From assembly GCA_013289955.1 (NCBI GenBank), contig JABCYZ010000032.1, forward strand, positions 1 to 64,000: 64,000 bases of DNA, given 5' to 3'. Numbering within the stretch: position 1 is the stretch's first letter; every line of letters begins with the position of its first letter. A program made the position numbers and the translations under genes. Source of the stretch: Acidobacteriota bacterium (GTDB taxonomy: Bacteria > Acidobacteriota > Terriglobia > Acidiferrales > UBA7541). Positions 55,001-61,251 of this stretch are shown in pieces. The notes under the pieces are model-generated. The model ran no database searches. It was not told the origin of the DNA and worked only from the letters and a program-made list of their open reading frames with translations.

Positions 55001-55034
55001 CACCACGGATGATGACGACGACGACGGCATTTAA
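52014..55034 (+). CDS. YncE-type beta-propeller / phosphoesterase fusion protein (second copy)
   Basis: The start is the ATG preceded by AAGGAGGAG; the 1006-residue protein then has a signal peptide (RPLAGLLVAGLSLAALAAAQ). It has a YVTN/YncE propeller at about 50-480 (AKTAYVVLDNNDTLTRIDLT, GKTAYVSNEAGRI, LLVANAYSDSISVIDTAINQ) and a phosphoesterase domain at about 525-900 (KHVFVIIRENRTYDQILGDV, LLDNFYDPSRQSADGHNWIT, AIFVEEDDAQDGVDHVDGHR, GYIISPYVSQK). The C-terminus ends in an acidic DDDDDDDGI tail. GC content and C-ending codon use are visibly higher than in neighbours, so it may be very highly expressed or recently acquired. A strong terminator follows. Confidence 0.92.
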   Translation: MLRKFPRIDSGIRLLRPLAGLLVAGLSLAALAAAQSVPFPTYEVGPNPNGPWVVSNGAIITPAGTQVDLGTTTRAKAIALNPTGNHTAAVLQMGAPQAVTIFNTQTGAVLETYKPFGTKSGSSTGISYTPDGKFLLFSQDSSFVAIASVSPVTGLLTDYAHVSVPMDVDAAGVLTTVTCFPNSPGGTTGSIDIPCGQTVSIVSDGTHTSYPTGIAISADAKTAYVVLDNNDTLTRIDLTQTTPVEGPEIRVGNVPHSVVISPDGKTAYVSNEAGRIATEKDFQGYSNGTPVVAHYPTGSTSTGTVSVVDLASFKVTGSIETGLHPTGMAFWGKYLLVANAYSDSISVIDTAINQEVRKIDLRLPIGVAGEPGPAYGAGPNSIAVDPKGDVAYVALYNANAIAVVDLNSWSWSRVIGMIPVGYAPSSVVLDTVDNSLLVANDKGIGAKGIPPQNSLQTSHGVTDYGTHQDLGTVSIVPVPKIDALWGMTKQVFQNNHWDLLENIWSAAGGHRSARPAAIPEKVGDPSKIKHVFVIIRENRTYDQILGDVAGGNGDPSLAVFGDAASFGFVGGVTPNAHTLVQRFPLLDNFYDPSRQSADGHNWITQAMAPYSDDIQSPDWLRDYPSNGGEALAYQKKGHLWDQAAKAGVSFKNFGEYIEYNSFNPPQGCTPPAGASSNYCEPLWIDFYNDILAYESGAEKQLYNYNTVASHSPLPNLINNTVQNYPQFDLGIPDQFRFDIWNEVFQNDVKHGSVPQLEFMWISSDHTGGPPTAQAMEADNDLALGRFVDAISHSSIWSSSAIFVEEDDAQDGVDHVDGHRSPGYIISPYVSQKVNPDGTGAGVTENSTFYTQVNMTRTIEQILGLTPMNQFDLVASPMRDVFVDNPPKDNFLPWTHVPNVIPLNQNVTQTPTQPIPAVSAAVKAHAKATESPAVKALRAGWMKKKAEIFAGKQHTPDSEDPDTVNHLDWYEATNFMRPYPGEKKVRPASDFNRKAPTTTDDDDDDGI

Positions 55035-55054
55035 TATTTGTCCCAACTACAACG

Positions 55055-55088
55055 GCCCTCTCCTCGGTAACCGGGGGGAGGGCTTTTT
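55055..55088 (+). terminator. Rho-independent terminator of the phosphoesterase gene
   Basis: GCCCTCTCC (55055-55063) pairs with GGGGAGGGC (55075-55083), with one G-T pair and an 11-nt loop that can itself partly pair, followed by TTTTT. It is 20 nt after the stop codon. Confidence 0.9.
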
Positions 55089-55276
55089 GTTCAGTCCCCA
55101 AAGTGTTCTACATGGATTCTGGCGGGGGCCTCGCAATTATCGGCATGGGCGTGCCGTCTGAAGGGAATGCCGCGCAGCACTCGCAATCGACGCTCGGCTT
55201 CCCCTCGGCGTGCGTGCCTCTCGGTGGGTCGTTCCTGTTCACTCGAAACGAAAAAGCGCTCTCGGGCGTCTGCCTG

Positions 55277-55915
55277 TCATTGGTCACCTCCAGGCAAGAC
55301 ACCCAGTGGGTCGTTCAGGGTGATGACGATGCGTTTCTCCGGATCGCAGTACAGGGCCAACTCCAGATCGTCAGAGTTCTTGATCTCGCCGTGAAACTCG
55401 CCGAATTCGTTTGTCAACTGGTGAACAGAATTCCCGGACCGATTAGAGATCGTGACGTGCAAGCCCCCGGCGAAAATGTCCGAGCGGCCGAGATCCAACA
55501 CTTGCCCGGTCACGACCATGCCGTCGTGGCCTGGCTTCGCTTCAATCTGCAGATCAATCTGGAACGGATCAGCGCGGTAAAGCATGTGTCTGATCCTTGT
55601 GTAGGCTGTACGCGCGCCTGAAAAGAGTGGTTGCAAGAAGCTATCGAACAGTAACTCGATGACACTGCTTTTCCTATTTTGACTGCCAGCCCACCTTGCC
55701 GCACCACACATGGCGGCAGCTTCCTGAACAGCTCGGTCTGGTGGCTGATAGAGAAGCTCTCGAGTGGTAAGGTTTCGTGCTGTCCGCCATAGCGCCGCAT
55801 GCTTCGCGCACTTTTCGCGGCCGTTCACCAGGTGCTTCCGAATCGCCCCCATTTGCTCTACAGAAGTTGCACGATTGACAAAATCAGCCCATTGCTCTGC
55901 CTTGAAATGCTTCAT
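55277..55915 (-). CDS. small protein next to the CHAT gene, degenerate zinc-finger plus beta domain
   Basis: The 212-residue product (start MKHFKAEQW, GGGGGG 6 nt upstream) has an N-terminal helical part (WADFVNRATSVEQMGAIRKHL, then GREKCAKHAALW) that recalls anti-sigma zinc fingers but with C-x2-H instead of H-x3-C-x2-C. The C-terminus is a beta-rich domain (GHDGMVVTGQVLDLGRSDIF, GLHVTISNRSGNSVHQLTNE, FGEFHGEIKNSDDLELALYC) similar to carboxypeptidase-regulatory or Ig-like folds, common in surface proteins. No TM helix is evident. It lies 115 nt downstream of the CHAT gene on the same strand, so the two are probably a functional pair. Confidence 0.7.
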   Translation of the reverse strand: MKHFKAEQWADFVNRATSVEQMGAIRKHLVNGREKCAKHAALWRTARNLTTRELLYQPPDRAVQEAAAMCGAARWAGSQNRKSSVIELLFDSFLQPLFSGARTAYTRIRHMLYRADPFQIDLQIEAKPGHDGMVVTGQVLDLGRSDIFAGGLHVTISNRSGNSVHQLTNEFGEFHGEIKNSDDLELALYCDPEKRIVITLNDPLGVLPGGDQ

Positions 55916-56030
55916 CGCCATCCCCCCTGCAATTCTTTTCTACTTCCGCTCCCCCGCGGATGGGTGCACCTTTCGCCACCCGGGGAAAAAAGGGGCGGCC
56001 GTGTCGCGGAAAATATAGGGAACCGGAGAA

Positions 56031-58916
56031 TTAACTAAGTACTTGCGTTTCAGGCAGTTTGCCAACGAGGACGAATGGAGCCCAAAAGTAGGGATGAGGA
56101 ACTTCTTCGCGCAATTGATTCATAGCTGCTTGCAACGATCCGGCCATGTCCATGGTTTCCATATAGCGCTTGTAAAACGAACGCATGAGTTTCGCAGTAC
56201 TTTGATCATGAACGTCCCACAAGGAAAGAAGTAGGGAAGTTGCGCCCGCACAGAATAGGCCACGCTGCAGCCCTAGCAGCTCATCACCCTGTGAGACAAA
56301 GTTCATCCCTGTGGCGCATCCGCTGAGAGTCACAAGCTTTGCGGGGAGGCGCATCTGGTAAAGATCGTGAAGATTCAAGTATCCATCTCCCAGGCGAATG
56401 CCCGAAAACATCGGGTTGTCCTGGCGGTAGCTGCCATGTGTGGCGATATGCAGGAGACCGCTTTCCGTGCCCTTTTCCTTGAGCTTGGCCGAGGTGGCCT
56501 CGTCTCCGACGAGCAGTTCAGGATGCGGAAGCAAGTGGGCGACAGACTCGACCTCGCCCAGAATGTGCGCAGCTCCCTTGTCGGGGATCCCCATGACCAG
56601 CGAGATGGGTTGTTCGCTTTGGGCTTTTTCCTGGCAGAGCGTGAATACGGTTGCGCTTGGAGCGTACGAGATTGTGTGGGCCTCGCACAGATACCGATCT
56701 TCGTTTCGCAAAGCGTGGAAGGGCAGGAAGTGCAGGCTGCCGTGTGGCACGAAAATCACGTGTTTGGTGTCGATGTTTTCGCGCAGTGGAGCAAACAGCT
56801 CGTCAGAGAGAGATTTCAAATGGGCCTGTGTGGCCTCAAGCATAGGTCGTTCGAAACGCTGTGTATATCCGACTCCCATTCGAAATTTTGAAATCTGAAA
56901 CCGCAAAAGCTGCAAAGAATGCGTTATTCGAGACACCGCGCTGACTGGAAAAATCTCTGTTTTGTTTCGCTTGACTACCGCCGCGATCAGCTGGTCCCCA
57001 GTCGAATAGTATTCAATCAGCGTCGCGTCTACTGGCAGATTGCGCTGCAATCGTTGCAACGAAAAATCCGCCGGGGCTTCCAGGGCAGCGTTCTCACGCT
57101 CGTGTGCTGGCAATTCGCGCACGGTTCGCAGCAATTCGTTTTCGTGGGATAGCGCTTTTTCCCGCAATCCCCGAATCCGTTTGTGGAAGTTTTCCCCAGG
57201 GCGCAATTGCTCGAGTTCAATCCGGTGGTAGTACCAGTTCAACTCTTTCCGCAAATCCCGAATCCGCCGCACAAGCTTGCTCTGGCCTTCTTCGCCCAAG
57301 GGTAAGCTCTTGCCGCTTTGAAAGATCGTCTCCTTCATGCTTCGTGATTTTGCCGCTTCGATCCAGCCAAAAACCTCCGCCGTTGAGGCCGCGCCTTCCC
57401 CCCCTGTCAAATGCAATTCCACCAGCGCCTCGTATGCTTGCAGCCGGTTTTTCACAAATGAAATCTTCAACTCTTCGGAATGCAAGCGGCTCCACACCAT
57501 CTCGAGGGATTTGCAGGCTTCGCGGTAAGTATCGGCGGCAGTCTTCCGTTCGCCCCGGATGTGGGCAATTTGGCCGCGCAGTAAATGTGCTTGGTAGGAG
57601 AATACTGGTGCCTGGAGGAGGTCGAGCTTCGAGATAGCCACTTCCGTTTCTGTTTCTGCGGTGGCAAGCTCACCGACCTGCAACGCAATGCGGCCCAGCA
57701 AGAGGTGTGCGAGAGCCGCTTTGCCCGGAAGCACATTCTCGTCGAAAAAGACCGCGGCCGCAGTGCAGAGCTTCCTCGCCTCGAAATACCGCCCTTCGTG
57801 GAACAGAAGAAGTCCCTGATACAAATCGAGGAGCCGCGGCCAGACAAGATTCTTCTCCTTCTGAAACATTTCGCGAGCCCTCGCAAACCGCTCGAGGGAT
57901 TGCACCGTCTTTCCCTGTTGCCCGCAGGCGATGGCTTCGTTTGCCAGACTTTTGGCTGCCTCATAGGACATGCCGAGCTTCTCGAAGCGCAGAAAGGCTT
58001 CGCGGGCCATTTCCCGGGCTTCCTCACTCAAGGTCAACTCGAGATAAACCTCCGAAAGGTCCATGTAACAGAGTGCCACGTGATACGCATCGCCGTTGAC
58101 TTCGCAAGCCCGGCGGGTGGCCAAGAGCATCTCAATAGCCCGGCTGTACTCGCCTCGGAAGTAGTACAGGTAAGCAATGTTGTAATCAGCTTGGTCGCGC
58201 AGGAGGGGCATGCCGTATCGCTCGCTCAGATTTCGCGCCTTCTGATAACAATCCAGCGATCGGGGGAAATCATTCAAGCCGATGAGGCACATCGCCATGT
58301 TGTGGAGGCTAATGGCGACTCTTTCCCATTGCCCATGTTCGGAAAGTGTCTGGTAGGCCCGTTCGTAGTGCGCGAGAGCTTCCTCGAGGCGGTCTTGGCG
58401 ATGAAATATGTTGCCCACGTTGTTTTCCAAGCTCGCCATTCGCAGGGTTTGCCCTAGATCCCTGAAGATCTCTCTGGCCTGGTCGGCTGCCTTAAATGCG
58501 CGCTCGTATTCGCCAAGCAGAATCAGCGGTTGGATAGAGCTGCTCTGTGTGCGACCTGCCTGCAACCGCTCCCCTAACTCTTCGAATAGTCGGAAGGCTC
58601 TTTCGTGGTGTACAACTGCAGCGCGGTTTTCCCCGCAGGCGTAAAGGGCATTCGCTTTGGCCCTCAAGGCAAGAGCCAAGTCTTCCTTGCGCCGCAATTT
58701 CTGTGCAATCAAGAGAGCCGCTTCAGCCACGCGCATTGCATCTGTCGTGTTTACGCGTATTTTTTCGACTACCAGTTCAGCGAGTTGCTTGACGAACTCT
58801 GAACGAAGCAGAGCCTTGTGCCGAGAAAGAAAGTTTTGCCGCACGGCACCGCTCCCAAGGCTGCTCAATTTAGACAGCAGTTCACTGTGGGGCTTCTCTT
58901 TGTTACCAGTTCGCAT
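56031..58916 (-). CDS. CHAT (caspase-like) domain protein with TPR repeats
   Basis: The 961-residue protein has an N-terminal helical region, then about twelve TPR units at roughly 70-540 (ALRAKANALYACGENRAAVV, MASLENNVGNIFHRQDRLEE, LRDQADYNIAYLYYFRGEYS). The C-terminal CHAT peptidase domain (about 660-950) has FVPHGSLHFLPFHAL, the predicted catalytic His827 (LLHIATHGSYRQ) and Cys867 (LVTLSGCATGMN), and a final PYFWAPFVLVGKL. CHAT domains are caspase-like cysteine peptidases, and the dyad is intact. It has no signal peptide, so it is probably cytoplasmic. The longer upstream frame is not used because it is basic and unstructured. Partner genes are the small protein at 55.3 kb and perhaps the subtilase at 61 kb. 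Confidence 0.9.
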   Translation of the reverse strand: MRTGNKEKPHSELLSKLSSLGSGAVRQNFLSRHKALLRSEFVKQLAELVVEKIRVNTTDAMRVAEAALLIAQKLRRKEDLALALRAKANALYACGENRAAVVHHERAFRLFEELGERLQAGRTQSSSIQPLILLGEYERAFKAADQAREIFRDLGQTLRMASLENNVGNIFHRQDRLEEALAHYERAYQTLSEHGQWERVAISLHNMAMCLIGLNDFPRSLDCYQKARNLSERYGMPLLRDQADYNIAYLYYFRGEYSRAIEMLLATRRACEVNGDAYHVALCYMDLSEVYLELTLSEEAREMAREAFLRFEKLGMSYEAAKSLANEAIACGQQGKTVQSLERFARAREMFQKEKNLVWPRLLDLYQGLLLFHEGRYFEARKLCTAAAVFFDENVLPGKAALAHLLLGRIALQVGELATAETETEVAISKLDLLQAPVFSYQAHLLRGQIAHIRGERKTAADTYREACKSLEMVWSRLHSEELKISFVKNRLQAYEALVELHLTGGEGAASTAEVFGWIEAAKSRSMKETIFQSGKSLPLGEEGQSKLVRRIRDLRKELNWYYHRIELEQLRPGENFHKRIRGLREKALSHENELLRTVRELPAHERENAALEAPADFSLQRLQRNLPVDATLIEYYSTGDQLIAAVVKRNKTEIFPVSAVSRITHSLQLLRFQISKFRMGVGYTQRFERPMLEATQAHLKSLSDELFAPLRENIDTKHVIFVPHGSLHFLPFHALRNEDRYLCEAHTISYAPSATVFTLCQEKAQSEQPISLVMGIPDKGAAHILGEVESVAHLLPHPELLVGDEATSAKLKEKGTESGLLHIATHGSYRQDNPMFSGIRLGDGYLNLHDLYQMRLPAKLVTLSGCATGMNFVSQGDELLGLQRGLFCAGATSLLLSLWDVHDQSTAKLMRSFYKRYMETMDMAGSLQAAMNQLREEVPHPYFWAPFVLVGKLPETQVLS

Positions 58917-59258
58917 AATCGAAATCCCAATTCGGCCAGTCGCCACACAGGCCCCTCTGCCATAGAAAACCAATGGATACCGGCCCCTGCCCTGAAACCG
59001 CCGCGGCTTCCGTGTAGGGCCGAGGCAGGGTCTCAAGAAATAGGTCTTTCCGGTCCGGGCAATCGGTTCGGCCTCGCGGTTTCGCGTCCCAATTTGTATT
59101 GCAGGCGCAGGGTGCTGAGTCTGCCTCGCGAAACCTGGGGATCCCATCCCATTTCATCGAATTAAATTCCGGGGGGCGGTGCAAGGAAAACAAACTTGAG
59201 AAAGGAAACCCGGCCGGGAGGAATATAGTTTGCATGAGCCGTTCCGTCAGGTAGCCCA
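58917..59258. other. intergenic between CHAT and ABC ATPase genes
   Basis: 342 nt on the upstream side of the CHAT gene. The minus frame stays open here, but the translation is Arg/Pro-rich without domain character, so I treat it as noncoding and as the probable promoter of the CHAT gene. Confidence 0.45.
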
Positions 59259-60155
59259 TCACGATGCCTCGGGCGGCCGCGGACTAACACCTATTCCCAT
59301 GGAGGCATTCACCATTTGGCGCGTAATGAAATGCTTTGGGTTGTGAAACACGCTTTCCGCCTTGCCAAACTCTACAATTTGGCCTTGTTCCATCACCGCG
59401 ATCTCATCTGCCAGATGCACGGCCATCCTGAAGTCGTGTGTGATGAACAAGTAGGTGAATCCTAGAGAAGCCTGTAGCTCAAGCAGCAGATTTGCGATCT
59501 GCGCCTGTATGGAACAATCCAGTGCCGAGAGTGCTTCATCCAGAATCAGCAATTTCGGATTTAGCACCAGAGCACGCGCAATCGCCACTCTCTGTTTTTG
59601 CCCGACACTCAGTTCATGCGGTCTTCGCAACATCTTTTCCAGCGGCAAGCCTACGCGGTCGAACAGTTCACGCGCCTTCTCCCCCTTTTCTCGCTCACTA
59701 AGGAGACCTTGAACATCCAGCGGTTCGGTCACTATGTCCAGAACGGTCAGTCTCGGATTCAAGGAACTCGCCGGGTTCTGAAACACCAATTGGGTCTGCG
59801 GGCGAACCGATCGCAATTCTTTTTCCTCGAGGCCTGTGATCTCCTTGCTTTCTAAGTAGATGCTCCCCGATGTTGGACTCTCCAGGCATGCAATACAAAG
59901 TGCCAGCGTACTTTTTCCTGAACCCGACCCACCTACCAGAGCCAATGTAGTTTTCGGATAAATCACCAAGGAAACTCCAGCCAGCGCAGTCACGGTACTA
60001 CTTTTGCGGGCGAGAAAGAGACCTCCCCTTTCATAGCGCTTCTCTAAGTTCTGTACTCTGAGAAGTGGCTCCACATTTTCTCGCACAATGTCGACTCTAC
60101 CACCGTACTCGGCGCATGCAACCTTGTGGGCATTCTTGAGGGCGGTGTCGAGCAT
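59259..60155 (-). CDS. orphan ABC transporter ATP-binding protein, OppF/DppF-like
   Basis: The 298-residue ATPase has Walker A VGGSGSGKST, Q-loop LVFQNPASSLNPRLTV, signature LSVGQKQRVAIARAL, Walker B LLILDEALSALDCSIQAQ and switch His in YLFITHDFRMAVHLADEI. The NP-x-x-SLNPR loop is typical of dipeptide/oligopeptide ATPases such as DppF, OppF and NikE, but there are no permease or binding-protein genes around it. DEALSALD replaces the common DEPTSALD, with Ala at the usual Pro. The start is set at an ATG with GAGG 10 nt upstream; an earlier start adds 26 residues. Confidence 0.85.
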   Translation of the reverse strand: MLDTALKNAHKVACAEYGGRVDIVRENVEPLLRVQNLEKRYERGGLFLARKSSTVTALAGVSLVIYPKTTLALVGGSGSGKSTLALCIACLESPTSGSIYLESKEITGLEEKELRSVRPQTQLVFQNPASSLNPRLTVLDIVTEPLDVQGLLSEREKGEKARELFDRVGLPLEKMLRRPHELSVGQKQRVAIARALVLNPKLLILDEALSALDCSIQAQIANLLLELQASLGFTYLFITHDFRMAVHLADEIAVMEQGQIVEFGKAESVFHNPKHFITRQMVNASMGIGVSPRPPEAS

Positions 60156-60547
60156 GGTCAACAGCCTCGGAGGTGTTTCCAGTCGCCTACTCGTAGCAAG
60201 CGCCCGGAAATGCAGAAACGCTAATTGGAACAATGTCCTGCGGGCGCCTTCCTACTTCGCCGCCACCTGTGGCGGGCGCCGCTAGGCATTATTACGCAAT
60301 ACGTCGAGCAACAAAAGACCCCGCTCGAGAGGGCCTTATATCCCCGGCCTGAAGGTCCGGGGCTCTATGGCCATAAGGGTACTGGGGGGTTTACTCGACC
60401 CGTAATTCAGGTTTTTCATCGATTGGCCGCGAACCGCGTCAATGGTATCTCACTCCGGACCCGACAACCGGCTCGTGCTGCACAGCTGCAGCAAGTGGCC
60501 CCCAGCCCCGAGCGTCAGGAATTTAGGATCGTCGAACGCAGCGCCGT
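60156..60547. other. intergenic with a compound hairpin
   Basis: No gene is recognised between the divergent ABC ATPase and PilZ genes. A compound hairpin lies at 60334-60378 (annotated separately). A CTGCACAGCTGCAG inverted repeat occurs near 60478. Confidence 0.45.
60334..60378. repeat. compound inverted repeat, possible IS200/IS605-like or REP hairpin
   Basis: CCCCGG (60342-60347) and CCGGGG (60357-60362) form an inner stem with a short, partly paired loop. Outside it CCTTAT (60334-60339) and ATAAGG (60373-60378) form an outer stem with an asymmetric bulge. The shape recalls terminal hairpins of IS200/IS605 elements or REP sequences, but no transposase is nearby, so the identity is uncertain. 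Confidence 0.4.
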
Positions 60548-60877
60548 ATGGCCCTCACCCCCGGACTCAACGGAAGAATGGAGAAGCGTCTCCATGTCAT
60601 TGTTGTTGTGCATCTTGGCGACGTCCAGCATCATCCTGTCAATGCGACGGAGTTGACCTACACCGAAAACGTCAGTGCCCATGGTGCTTGCGTCATCTCT
60701 AAGCGCGCTTGGCAACCTGGCGAACCGGCCGAAGTCACGTCCTTCAAAGAAAGGTTGGGCCTTCGCGGGAAAGTCGTGCACTGCCGCAAATGCAACAGCG
60801 ACCGATATGTCGTCGGATTAACCTTCGAAGGATCTGAAGTCACCTGGGCGATGTATCGCGAGTACGCTTCGAGTTGA
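60548..60877 (+). CDS. PilZ-domain protein
   Basis: The 109-residue protein (or 99 residues from the ATG at 60578, preceded by GGAAGA) has the PilZ pattern: RLHVIVVVHLGDV, TYTENVSAHGACVISKRAWQ with the D/N-x-S-x-x-G element, and VVHCRKCNSDRYVVGLTFEG. Canonical PilZ domains bind cyclic di-GMP through an N-terminal RxxxR and DxSxxG. Here DxSxxG reads ENVSAHG, so ligand binding is uncertain. It is transcribed rightward and precedes the subtilase gene by about 370 nt. Confidence 0.75.
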   Translation: MALTPGLNGRMEKRLHVIVVVHLGDVQHHPVNATELTYTENVSAHGACVISKRAWQPGEPAEVTSFKERLGLRGKVVHCRKCNSDRYVVGLTFEGSEVTWAMYREYASS

Positions 60878-61251
60878 ATCCAGCCTGCCATCGCAGCTCG
60901 CTGTTCCACCTCGGTAGGCGACCTCAGCCGAATGTAGGGAACTCCTTCTGTGGTCGTAAGTCCGCTACGCAGGCCAGACCCGATTGTGGAGGGACAGGGG
61001 ATGATGCTTCTCGGGTCGTCACTGCTTTCGGTGGAGTCCGGTATCGGGCCTTTACCCTATTCCATTATCCGAGGCTTACCCGATATCTTTTTTGCTGTCA
61101 CTGTCATTAATCAGAGGCGAGAACGGCACTGGCTTCCGCAAGGCTTGATTCCGCTCGACATTCCTACCAGGTGACCTACCGGGAGCCGGTTTGCGGAGCA
61201 GTGCTAACGGATAAGCAACCTGCAGGTGTCGGCGGGCTGGGGCAAACGTAA
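60878..61251. other. intergenic, nothing recognised
   Basis: 374 nt between the PilZ and subtilase genes on the same strand. No coding frame with domain character, no repeat and no convincing promoter pair was recognised. Confidence 0.4.
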
